Shown in pieces: positions 1 through 5,987 of a stretch of DNA of 6,628 nucleotides. This DNA is from an uncultured Lachnospiraceae bacterium (lineage in GTDB: Bacteria; Bacillota; Clostridia; Lachnospirales; Lachnospiraceae). The notes beneath the pieces were generated by a model, which did not search any database, had not been told where the DNA came from, and worked only from the letters and a program-made list of their open reading frames with translations. Location of the stretch: positions 1-6,628 of the forward strand of contig CANQYH010000173.1 of assembly GCA_947628025.1 (NCBI GenBank). Direction: 5' to 3'. Numbering within the stretch: position 1 is the stretch's first letter; the number at the start of each line of letters is the position of its first letter. A program made the translations under genes and the position numbers.

Positions 1-1
1 G

Positions 2-691
2 GCCAGTGTCACTAACGTAGGCACTGACGAGAATGTGGTTCTGAATTTCACGATCCCGCAGGGGGCTGTTGGGCCTGCTGGCGCGACTGGACCACAGGGG
101 CCAGCTGGGCCTGTCGGAGCGACTGGGCCGCAAGGTCCCGCTGGTCCGCAGGGACCTCAGGGTGCAACCGGTCCCGCCGGGGCCGCCGCTACCATCTCTA
201 TCGGCTCCGTCACGACCGGCGATGCGGGCACAGAGGCCAGCGTCACTAACGTAGGCACTGACGAGAATGTGGTTCTGAATTTCACGATCCCGCAGGGGGT
301 TGTTGGGCCTGCTGGCGCGACTGGACCACAGGGTCCAGCTGGGCCTGTCGGAGCGACTGGGCCGCAAGGTCCTACTGGTGCAACCGGCCCCGCTGGTCCG
401 CAAGGCCCCCAGGGTGCATCTGGGCCCGCCGGAATCTCCGCTACCATCTCCATCGGTTCCGTCACGACCGGCGATGCGGGCACAGAGGCCAGCGTCACCA
501 ACGCAGGTACCGACCAGAACGCGATCCTGAACTTCACGATCCCCCAGGGCCCTGTTGGTCCCACTGGCGCGGCTGGTCCTGCCGGCGCAACCGGCCCTGC
601 TGGTCCGCAAGGTCCGGCCGGTCCTATCGGCCCGCAGGGTCCCGCTGGACCCACCGGCCCACAGGGACCTCAGGGAGAACCCGGCACGATC
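2..691 (+). repeat. Tandem modules of spacer plus Gly-X-Y tract in the collagen-like gene
   Basis: The coding region is built of tandem units: a partial unit at 2-187, a full 252-base unit (84 codons) at 188-439 and a third at 440 to about 691. Bases 2-138 and 236-372 (offset 234) differ at only three places, 7/241, 66/300 and 100/334. The third unit has many synonymous and some amino acid changes, such as NAGTDQNAIL for NVGTDENVVL. All differences in unit length are whole codons, so the reading frame is kept. The first two units therefore look like a recent duplication or gene conversion, while the third is older. Confidence 0.9.
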
Positions 692-1120
692 CCGACACTC
701 AGCGCGCTGAACGCAGTCAACGCTGCGGCCCAGACTCCGGCCACCGCGGGCGCGCCGCTGACATTTGCGGCTACGCCGTTTGAAACCGGCACAGGCATCA
801 CCAACGCCGGTTCCACCGCGGGTACGTTCACACTGACAGAACCGGGAATTTACGAGATCTCTTACAATACGACCGTATCCCACCCCCGCAGCAGCAGACC
901 CGTGCCCATCACGACCGGCGTATCCCTGACCAGCAACTCTGCGCCGATCCCCGGAACTGCATCTTCGGCCACGATCGCAGCCACGGGCGATACTGCCGCG
1001 CTGGCCGCGACCACGATCCTCAGCGTACAGGCCGGGACACCCATAACGATCTCGCTGGTCCCTAACGGCACAAACGGCACCTACACCAATACCTCCATCA
1101 CGATCCGCAGACTGATCTGA
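2..1120 (+). CDS. Collagen-like repeat protein with C-terminal BclA/C1q-TNF-like domain (5' partial)
   Basis: This is the last 372 codons of a gene that enters from the left edge in frame 2 and stops at TGA 1118-1120; the true start lies outside. Three blocks of uninterrupted Gly-X-Y triplets, rich in GPAG, GATGPQG and GPQGPQG, lie at about nt 62-186, 296-430 and 548-685. Such triplets form trimeric collagen triple helices. Each block is preceded by a roughly 36-residue Ser/Thr/Val-rich module beginning ATISIGSVTTGDAG and ending NFTIPQG, which is probably beta-structured. The final 143 residues, from about nt 689, lack Gly-X-Y, are rich in Thr, Ala and Ser, and include EPGIYEISYNTT. They resemble the trimerising jelly-roll ends of BclA-like spore and surface proteins of Firmicutes. 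There is no LPXTG sorting signal at the C-terminus. The protein is likely exported or on the spore surface, but the signal or targeting end is not in the window. A phage-tail-type fibre is the main alternative. Confidence 0.85.
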   Translation, partial: ASVTNVGTDENVVLNFTIPQGAVGPAGATGPQGPAGPVGATGPQGPAGPQGPQGATGPAGAAATISIGSVTTGDAGTEASVTNVGTDENVVLNFTIPQGVVGPAGATGPQGPAGPVGATGPQGPTGATGPAGPQGPQGASGPAGISATISIGSVTTGDAGTEASVTNAGTDQNAILNFTIPQGPVGPTGAAGPAGATGPAGPQGPAGPIGPQGPAGPTGPQGPQGEPGTIPTLSALNAVNAAAQTPATAGAPLTFAATPFETGTGITNAGSTAGTFTLTEPGIYEISYNTTVSHPRSSRPVPITTGVSLTSNSAPIPGTASSATIAATGDTAALAATTILSVQAGTPITISLVPNGTNGTYTNTSITIRRLI

Positions 1121-1131
1121 CCTCTAACCCA

Positions 1132-1168
1132 GCGGGGCGAAACGCCGGAAACGGCATCCGCGCCCCGC
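1132..1168 (+). terminator. Nested stem-loop just after the collagen-like gene, possible terminator
   Basis: Twelve bases after the stop codon, GCGGGGC (1132-1138) can pair with GCCCCGC (1162-1168). An inner stem GCCG (1144-1147) pairs with CGGC (1152-1155) around a GAAA tetraloop. The position fits a 3'-end structure, but no U-run follows, so it is not a canonical intrinsic terminator. It may protect the mRNA end or work with downstream hairpins. Confidence 0.35.
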
Positions 1169-1271
1169 GCATAAGAACCAGGGGTGCAGCTCCCGGCAGC
1201 ACCGCGGCGGCACCGACAAAAACCAAACCATTTTCACAAACTTTTATACTGTCCGCAAAATAAATTCCACA

Positions 1272-1321
1272 GCGAAAATATTTCGCCCGGCAGCGCGCTT
1301 TCCAATGCGTTCTGCCGGGCG
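1272..1321. terminator. 10-bp perfect hairpin overlapping a short palindrome, possible shared terminator
   Basis: CGCCCGGCAG (1284-1293) is the exact reverse complement of CTGCCGGGCG (1312-1321), enclosing 18 bases with a small inner CGC/GCG stem. It overlaps a 15-base palindrome, GCGAAA-ATA-TTTCGC (1272-1286), so the two stems compete for three bases. Read on the minus strand, the strong stem is followed by AAATATTTTC, which is AT-rich but not a clean U-run. It lies about 165 bases from both stop codons, where a bidirectional terminator for the convergent units would be expected. Confidence 0.35.
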
Positions 1322-1489
1322 TTCCAATACGATCTCTTCCTTTATAAATATATTTCTCATATCCCGCCGGTACCGGCGAATCCCCGTCCGATTCCACGTC
1401 CAATAACTTCCGCCTTATTCCAACCGGCGGCCGGTTTCATCCGCGACCCGGCCTTTTCCGTCAGGCGAGTTCCATTTTCTCCGTTCCTT

Positions 1490-2533
1490 TTACAGATCGT
1501 CCTCCAGCGCGCTGCTCTTGGCGTACGCCGTACTCCGCGCCTCAAAGAAATCCGTCTTGATCATATTCGCGTTGGAATACTGGGATACCCAGCGCATAGT
1601 GTCCGGTTCCTGCTCGTGACCCTCGTAGATCGGGTCCAGGCCGATGCCCGTGCAGCGCAGATTGCCCAAATACTGGATGTAATCTGTGACCATTTCTTTA
1701 TTCAGACCCTGTACATCGTCGCCGATCACATAATGGCCCCAGCGGATCTCCTGCTCGCAGCCCTCTTTGATCATGCCGCGGTACACATTCTTTTTCTCCT
1801 CCGTGAAAAGCTGCGGCTCCTCTTTCTGCAGCTCCAGCAGAATGTTGCGGAACAGCCACAGATGGGTGTTCTCGTCCCGGTTGATATAGCGGATCTCCTG
1901 CACCGAACCCGGCATCCGGTTGTTCCGCCCTAAATTGTAGAAGAACATGAATCCGCTGTAAAAATACACGCCCTCCAGGATGTAGTTCGCCACCAGGGTC
2001 TTCGCAAACACGTCCAGTTCCTTATCTTTCTGGAAATCATTATACAGATCCCCGATGAACCGGTTCCTGGCCAGCAGATGCTCGTCGTCTTTCCACTGGT
2101 ACAGCACGTCGTTGCGCTCCTGCGGCTCACAGATCGTGTCCAGCATATAGCTGTAACTCTGGCTGTGGATCGCCTCCTGGAACGTCTGGATCGCCAGACA
2201 CAGATTCACTTCGTTGGCCGTCACATACTCGCCGATGTTCGGCAAGTTCGCCGTCTGGATGCTGTCCAAAAAGATCAGGAATGAAAGCACCTTGTCATAG
2301 GCGCGCCGCTCCGGCTTCGGCAGCTTTCGGTAATCCTTTACGTCCACGCTCATATTGATCTCTTCCGGGATCCAGAAATTGTTCATTGCCTGGCGGTACC
2401 AGTCGCTGACCCACGCATACTTCATATTGTTAAAGTCGTTCAGGTTCGTCGTGTTGCCCCCGACCATCCGCCGCATCCGCACATCCGTATCTCCGTCCGG
2501 ATTAAATAATGGTTTTTTCAGCATTTCTTCCAT
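1490..2533 (-). CDS. nrdB: Class I ribonucleotide reductase, beta (radical-generating) subunit
   Basis: The 347-residue product carries a dimetal centre and tyrosyl radical that start catalysis in NrdA, for cytosolic deoxyribonucleotide synthesis. The ligand set of the R2 family is complete by motif: D90 (FLDSIQTANLP), E120 and H123 (QEAIHSQSY), E187 (NYILEGVYF), E221 and H224 (RDENTHL). The radical tyrosine is Y127, seven residues after E120 as in E. coli. W54 (NNFWIPEE) matches the radical-transfer tryptophan. The C-terminal tail FFEARSTAYAKSSAL fits the NrdA-docking peptide with Y337 as a possible relay tyrosine. The start ATG (2531-2533) has AGGAG at 2545-2549, 11 bases upstream; a second Met at codon 4 is too far from it to be preferred. 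Length is normal for the family. The retained radical Tyr argues against the Tyr-less class Ic type. Iron versus manganese cannot be decided from sequence alone. Confidence 0.96.
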   Translation of the reverse strand: MEEMLKKPLFNPDGDTDVRMRRMVGGNTTNLNDFNNMKYAWVSDWYRQAMNNFWIPEEINMSVDVKDYRKLPKPERRAYDKVLSFLIFLDSIQTANLPNIGEYVTANEVNLCLAIQTFQEAIHSQSYSYMLDTICEPQERNDVLYQWKDDEHLLARNRFIGDLYNDFQKDKELDVFAKTLVANYILEGVYFYSGFMFFYNLGRNNRMPGSVQEIRYINRDENTHLWLFRNILLELQKEEPQLFTEEKKNVYRGMIKEGCEQEIRWGHYVIGDDVQGLNKEMVTDYIQYLGNLRCTGIGLDPIYEGHEQEPDTMRWVSQYSNANMIKTDFFEARSTAYAKSSALEDDL

Positions 2534-2542
2534 TTTCTTCCG

Positions 2543-2551
2543 CTCTCCTTT
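2543..2551 (-). promoter_or_regulatory. Ribosome binding site of nrdB
   Basis: On the minus strand AAAGGAGAG ends 9 bases before the ATG at 2533, which supports that start over the Met at codon 4. Confidence 0.75.
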
Positions 2552-2560
2552 GTCATTATA

Positions 2561-2735
2561 TTAAATCATCCCGCAAAAACTGCCGGAAACAATGTCCCGT
2601 CCGCGCCGTTTCCCACACAGCGAGGACAGCGCTCCCGCGGCACACCGTCCACATTCAGCCTTGCCGCAAAATCCTTTGTCAAAATCATTTTCAACTAGCT
2701 TTTCAGCCTGCACAAGTTTTAAGGCTGAATCTTTT
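2561..2735 (-). other. Cys-rich open frame or repeat element in the gap before nrdB
   Basis: The whole gap between the acetyltransferase and nrdB stays open in one minus-strand frame, which is the -1 frame relative to the acetyltransferase, and stops at TAA 2561-2563. Upstream the frame reaches an ATG at 2800 inside the acetyltransferase gene; a GTG at 2711-2713 is the first start within the gap. Neither has a clear ribosome binding site. The translation looks protein-like: a charged stretch (LVQAEKLVENDFDKGF) followed by CGKAECGRCAAG, SLCGKRRGRD and SGSFCGMI. Numbering from the ATG, cysteines are at 45, 50, 53, 62 and 76, in a C-x4-C-x2-C start. It could be a small gene, a former C-terminal tail of the acetyltransferase lost by a frameshift, or a dispersed intergenic repeat. 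I do not recognise a family. Confidence 0.3.
2653..2730. repeat. Competing inverted repeats after the acetyltransferase gene
   Basis: AAGGCTGAAT (2721-2730) is the exact reverse complement of ATTCAGCCTT (2653-2662). Its core AGGCTGAA (2722-2729) can instead pair with TTCAGCCT (2702-2709), an 8-bp stem with a 12-base loop. In minus-strand RNA the shared arm lies three bases after the acetyltransferase stop, so two mutually exclusive hairpins can form. A weaker pair, GGAAAC/GTTTCC (2608-2613 with 2585-2590), lies further toward nrdB and is followed on the minus strand by GGCAG and five T. This could be an attenuation or RNA-processing region, but no function is shown. Confidence 0.5.
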
Positions 2736-3141
2736 ACCGCGCTAATGCTTTTATAAAAATCATCTCCAGAGGCTCCCCGGGCAGCACCAGCGCGCCGCAC
2801 TCCCGGTAGCCGGTTTTCCGGTAGAAAAACTGGGCCTGTTCGTCGGACTGCGTGGAGGTCAGCACATACGGATATCCTCTCGCCGCCATTTCCTGCTCCC
2901 AGAAGTCCGTCAGCCGTTTCCCATTGCCTCTGCCCCGGTAAGGTTCCAGGATATACAACAGGTTCATAAACGGCAGATTATCCCAAAACAGTCCGAATCT
3001 CAGCCACCCAACGAATATCTCGTCCTGATATATAACCAAAATCCGCCGGTCCCGGATACTATTTCTCAGCTCCCGCCCGGAAATATGCCTGTCATATTCC
3101 AGAAGCGCCGCATAATCGCTTTCCTCCGCATACCGAATCAT
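2734..3141 (-). CDS. GNAT-family N-acetyltransferase
   Basis: This 135-residue protein is a single GNAT domain, which transfers an acetyl group from acetyl-CoA to an amine on an unknown acceptor. Motif A, the acetyl-CoA pyrophosphate loop, is PYRGRGNGKRL at residues 67-77 and fits R/Q-x-x-G-x-G/A. It follows a strand LLYILEPY and precedes a helix. Motif B is visible as AQFFYRKTGYRECG (103-116), with the Tyr often used as the general acid. The N-terminal MIRYAEESDYAALLE is typical of the fold. The start ATG at 3139-3141 has GAGGTG (3147-3152) five bases upstream. The gene begins 32 bases after the nrdA stop and sits between nrdA and nrdB on the same strand, so co-transcription is likely. A substrate cannot be read from the sequence, and its position does not prove a role in deoxyribonucleotide synthesis. 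Confidence 0.9.
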   Translation of the reverse strand: MIRYAEESDYAALLEYDRHISGRELRNSIRDRRILVIYQDEIFVGWLRFGLFWDNLPFMNLLYILEPYRGRGNGKRLTDFWEQEMAARGYPYVLTSTQSDEQAQFFYRKTGYRECGALVLPGEPLEMIFIKALAR

Positions 3142-3173
3142 ACTTTCACCTCATCCAACCGCCCGCGCCCGCC

Positions 3174-5714
3174 TTACGACGCGCAGGCCTCACATTCCTC
3201 CACTTCCAGGCTCTTCGACCGGATATAGTAGATCGTCTTCACGCCCTCTTCCCAGGCCAGGATATACAGCCGCAGCACCTGGCTCAGCGTGTACTCGTTC
3301 GTGATGTAAAGGTTCATGCTTTGGGCCTGGTCCACATGCCGCTGCCGCACGCCGCACGCCCGCACCGACCAGGTCTGGTCGATCAAATGCGCATTTTTAT
3401 AATACCAGAATGTGTCCACGGACAGCTCCGGCGCCACCCGCGGCATCAGCCCATTCTTCTTTTCCTCCAGAAAATACCGGTTCATGATCGGGTCCAGTCC
3501 GGCCGAAGTTCCCGCGATGATGCTGGTGCTGCTGGTCGGGGCGATCGCCAGCAGGTAACCGTTGCGCAGACCGTTCGCCGCCACTTTCGCCGCCAGCGCG
3601 CTCCAGCGCTCGTCCGTCAGGCGCCGCTTCGTGAAATAAGCCCCGGTCTGCCAGTCGCTGCCCTCAAAATAGAGATACCTCCCTTTCTCGATGGCGTAAT
3701 CGCAGCTGGCCTCCACCGCCGCGTAATGGATATCCGCAAATACCCGGTCCGCGAACCGCAGATGTTCCTCGCTCTCCCATTTGATATGGTGCTTCGCCAG
3801 CATATGGTGGTATCCGCTGACGCCCAGGCCGATGGGACGGTATTTCTCGTTGTTGATCTTCGCGTAGGGCACCGGGAAAAAGTTCAGGTCGATCACATTG
3901 TCGAGAGCGCGGACCACGCTGCGGGTCACGGCCGTGATCTCCTCCCGGCTGTCCACATTGATATTCCCCAGAGAGAGGCTGGCCAGATTGCAGACCACGA
4001 ACTCGCCGGGCTTCGTCACGGTCACGACCACCGTTTCCCCGTCCACCGTCTCGATACGCTGTTCTACCGATTCGATGGCACTCATGTTCTGGGCGATCTC
4101 CGTACACAAATTGCTACAGTAGATCACGCCCTTATGGCCGTTGGGATTCATCCGGTTCACATGGTCGCGGTTAAATGTAAACGGCGTGCCGGTCTCCACC
4201 GCGCTCTTCAGGATCAGGCGGATGATCTCTTTGATCGGGATTACGCGCTTGGTGATGCGCATATCGTTGACGCAGTCCAGATAGCGGGCCGTCCATTCGT
4301 CCCCGAAATAATCCTCCAGCGCGTAGCCTTTGACGGTCAGGATCTCGTGGGGGCACATCAGGTACCAGTCGCCGCCGCGGTTATCCCTGGCCTGCTGCCA
4401 GAAATAATCCGGGTAGCAGACCGCCGGAAACACGTCGTGGGCTTTCATGCGGTCGTCGCCGTTGTTGGTGCGCAGGTTCAGAAATTCCGGCAGGTCCCGG
4501 TGCCATACGTCCAGATACACCGCCACCGCGCCCTGGCGCATCCCCAGCTGATCCACCGCCACCGCCGTATCGTTGGCCAGACGGATCCAGCGGATAACGC
4601 CGCCCGCCGCACCCTCAAAGCCGCGGATCGTGCTGCCGTTTGCGCGGACCTTGCCGAAATACAGGCCCATGCCGCCGCCGAACTTGCTGACCATGGCGAA
4701 ATTATCGATGCTGCGGTAGATTCCGTCCAGACTGTCCGGCACCGTGTCGATAAAGCAGGAAGAAAGCTGATGGTATGGCTTGCGGGCGTTAGACAGCGTC
4801 GGCGTCGCCATCGTGACCTGCAGCTTGCTCAGCATATCATAGAACCGCCTCACCCACTGAGAACGGTCCTGTTTTTCTTTCATCGCCAGGTGCATGGCGA
4901 TCCCCATAAACATTTCCTGGGGCGTTTCCAGCGGCACTCCCTTGCGGGTGCGGATCACGTAGCGGTTCAGCAGCAGCTCCAGCCCGGAATAATTCATACG
5001 GTAGTTCCGCTCCCGGTCCAGCCAGCTCTCAAACAGGCCGATCTCTTCTTTCGTATAATTCTGCAAAATGTATGCGCCGTACAGCTCCTGTTCCGTCAGA
5101 TACGCGATCTTTTCATAGAAGCTGTTGATATGGAGCATGTCCATCGTATCTTTCAGCCTGGCCTCAAATCCCAGCAGCAAAAGCCGCGCCGCGATCATCT
5201 CCCAGCGAGGCGCTTCCTGCGTGGTCAGTTCCACCGCCGCTTTGGTCAGCAGCGACAATTTTTCCCGCTCCGACATATCCGGCTTGGAAAACGCCTGAAA
5301 TTTGGACGCCAGATATTCCAGGTTATATTCTTCCTCGCTAAACTCGGTCTGGATCCGCCGCAGGACCTCCGCCAGTTCTTCCGATTTCTCCGATCTCTGA
5401 AAATAATGAAGGATCTCCCCGCGGTTGCGGCGCATTTTCGCGCGCTCTTCCCGGTAGAGAATGTAGCTGCGCATGACCCGGTAATAATTTTCCTCCATCA
5501 GGGTCTGTTCCACCAGGTCCTGGATCTCCTCCACCGACAGCTTCCGTTCCCCCTGCCGGTCCTCCGGAAATTTGCTCTCCACTTTCGCCAGGATCCGGTT
5601 CAATTCTTCCTCCCCCGCCTCGGTCCCGACGCTGGCAAATGCTTTCGCGATCGCGTTCTTTATCTTATCCGGGCGGTATTCCTGCTCCGTCCGGTCGCGT
5701 TTCATGATGTTCAT
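3174..5714 (-). CDS. nrdA: Class I ribonucleotide reductase, alpha (catalytic) subunit with ATP-cone
   Basis: The 846-residue enzyme reduces ribonucleoside diphosphates using the radical from NrdB. Residues about 4-95 form an ATP-cone, the dATP/ATP overall-activity switch, seen in KRDRTEQEYRPDKI and VMRSYILYREERAK. The R1 N-terminal helical domain follows (about 150-300), then the ten-stranded barrel. Active-site residues by motif are C320 (LSSCFID), N535, C537 and E539 (SNLCTEIAQN), the partner C575 (VVCNLASLSLG), the phosphate-binding PTSST (726-730), the radical-relay Y829-Y830 (TIYYIRSKS) and tail cysteines C841 and C844 (ECEACAS). C537 and C575 are 38 residues apart, against 23 in E. coli NrdA, because of an inserted beta-rich loop. 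The tail pair is CxxC rather than CxxxxC. The ATG at 5712-5714 is chosen because AGGGAG (5724-5729) lies nine bases upstream; Met-4 is a weaker alternative. The ATP-cone favours class Ia over Ib (NrdE). Confidence 0.96.
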   Translation of the reverse strand: MNIMKRDRTEQEYRPDKIKNAIAKAFASVGTEAGEEELNRILAKVESKFPEDRQGERKLSVEEIQDLVEQTLMEENYYRVMRSYILYREERAKMRRNRGEILHYFQRSEKSEELAEVLRRIQTEFSEEEYNLEYLASKFQAFSKPDMSEREKLSLLTKAAVELTTQEAPRWEMIAARLLLLGFEARLKDTMDMLHINSFYEKIAYLTEQELYGAYILQNYTKEEIGLFESWLDRERNYRMNYSGLELLLNRYVIRTRKGVPLETPQEMFMGIAMHLAMKEKQDRSQWVRRFYDMLSKLQVTMATPTLSNARKPYHQLSSCFIDTVPDSLDGIYRSIDNFAMVSKFGGGMGLYFGKVRANGSTIRGFEGAAGGVIRWIRLANDTAVAVDQLGMRQGAVAVYLDVWHRDLPEFLNLRTNNGDDRMKAHDVFPAVCYPDYFWQQARDNRGGDWYLMCPHEILTVKGYALEDYFGDEWTARYLDCVNDMRITKRVIPIKEIIRLILKSAVETGTPFTFNRDHVNRMNPNGHKGVIYCSNLCTEIAQNMSAIESVEQRIETVDGETVVVTVTKPGEFVVCNLASLSLGNINVDSREEITAVTRSVVRALDNVIDLNFFPVPYAKINNEKYRPIGLGVSGYHHMLAKHHIKWESEEHLRFADRVFADIHYAAVEASCDYAIEKGRYLYFEGSDWQTGAYFTKRRLTDERWSALAAKVAANGLRNGYLLAIAPTSSTSIIAGTSAGLDPIMNRYFLEEKKNGLMPRVAPELSVDTFWYYKNAHLIDQTWSVRACGVRQRHVDQAQSMNLYITNEYTLSQVLRLYILAWEEGVKTIYYIRSKSLEVEECEACAS

Positions 5715-5723
5715 GCGCTTGTT

Positions 5724-5729
5724 CTCCCT
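5724..5729 (-). promoter_or_regulatory. Ribosome binding site of nrdA
   Basis: AGGGAG on the minus strand stands nine bases before the ATG at 5714. It lies at the downstream end of a purine-rich tract containing several weaker AGGAAAAGG-like sequences, so it is the nearest and best spaced of many Shine-Dalgarno-like sites. Confidence 0.7.
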
Positions 5730-5730
5730 T

Positions 5731-5886
5731 GCTTTTTCCTGTATTTTGTCTTTTTTGCTTTTTGCTCTTTTTGTATTTTGCCTCTTTGTGTTTTATCTTT
5801 TTCTGTGTTTTGGTGTTTTGCCCTTTTGTGTTTTGTCCTTTTCTATGTTTTACCCTTTTCCTGTGTTTTGCCTTTTTCGACGTTTA
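5731..5886 (-). repeat. Degenerate purine-rich tandem repeat in the nrdA leader
   Basis: About ten imperfect units of mostly 15-18 bases fill this stretch. On the minus strand (nrdA sense) the units read like AAAACACAAAAGGGC, CAAAACACAGGAAAAGGG or AAAACATAGAAAAGGA. Clear plus-strand boundaries fall after TGTATTTTG (5748), TGTATTTTG (5780), TGTGTTTTG (5812), GTGTTTTG (5820), TGTGTTTTG (5835) and TGTGTTTTG (5870). The tract is nearly pure A, G and C on the sense strand, with hardly any U, so its RNA should be largely unstructured. It is sharply different in base composition from the GC-rich genes on both sides. The frame joined to nrdA meets a stop within the tract and has no start codon, so it is not an N-terminal extension. 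Confidence 0.8.
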
Positions 5887-5987
5887 TTTTTCCGCTTTTC
5901 CGATCTTCCTGACTATTTCTCCCGGAACTTCCCGAAATAAGTCTGCAGTATTCTCCAGAAATTTCCTTAATTAATGGTAATGAAATC

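Larger units (their letters stand above)
1121..1489. other. 369-base intergenic gap between convergent genes, hairpin-rich
   Basis: This stretch separates the stop codons of the collagen-like gene (plus) and nrdB (minus). I see no convincing gene in it. It contains four notable inverted repeats: a nested stem at 1132-1168, a 15-base palindrome at 1272-1286, a 10-bp perfect stem at 1284-1321, and a 14-base perfect palindrome at 1365-1378. A further G+C inverted repeat, GGCCGG with CCGGCC, lies at 1429-1453 and is followed by TTTT on the plus strand. A 38-codon ATG frame runs on the minus strand from 1360 to 1244, but it has no good ribosome binding site. The middle (about 1215-1360) is distinctly AT-richer than the flanks. 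Confidence 0.7.
5715..5987 (-). promoter_or_regulatory. 273-base intergenic region upstream of nrdA
   Basis: This region must hold the end of the ackA transcript and probably the nrdA promoter. Its nrdA-proximal part is the purine-rich repeat. The distal part, about 5887-5987, is AT-rich and contains TTAATTAA and GGAAATTTC palindromic stretches and, on the minus strand, two adjacent similar 9-mers, TTCGGGAAG and TTCCGGGAG. I found no strong -35/-10 pair; the best is AATACT with a poor -35 (TTAATT) 16 bases upstream. I saw no clear NrdR box pair matching the usual 16-base palindrome, and no GC-stem terminator after ackA. Confidence 0.4.

Noticed and set aside
157..654. A Gly/Pro/Ala-rich minus-strand frame opposite the collagen-like gene
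   Set aside because: It is the mirror of GC-rich Gly-X-Y codons. The plus-strand frame has strict triplet periodicity and a coherent C-terminal domain.
1244..1360. A 38-codon minus-strand ATG frame downstream of nrdB (MRNIFIKEEIVLE...)
   Set aside because: It has a reasonable composition but no good ribosome binding site, and the 10-bp perfect hairpin occupies its middle. A frame this short is expected by chance.
1184..1933. A 249-codon plus-strand open frame opposite nrdB and the gap
   Set aside because: It is antisense to nrdB over most of its length, has no domain signal and no ribosome binding site, and its N-terminal part crosses the hairpin-rich gap.
2555..2560. A perfect TATAAT on the minus strand just upstream of nrdB
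   Set aside because: Transcription from it would start inside the AAAGGAGAG ribosome binding site, and no -35 element resembles the consensus at 16-18 bases. It is probably chance, so nrdB is assumed to rely on an upstream promoter.
3321..5912. An 863-codon open frame on the plus strand opposite nrdA
   Set aside because: It mirrors nrdA, whose protein has every expected catalytic motif. The antisense product is His/Arg/Gln-rich with no recognisable domain and arises from GC-biased third positions.
5729..5974. Phe/Leu/Cys-rich plus-strand frames resembling membrane peptides
   Set aside because: The hydrophobic composition is a by-product of reading the pyrimidine strand of the nrdA leader repeat; overlapping frames look equally hydrophobic.
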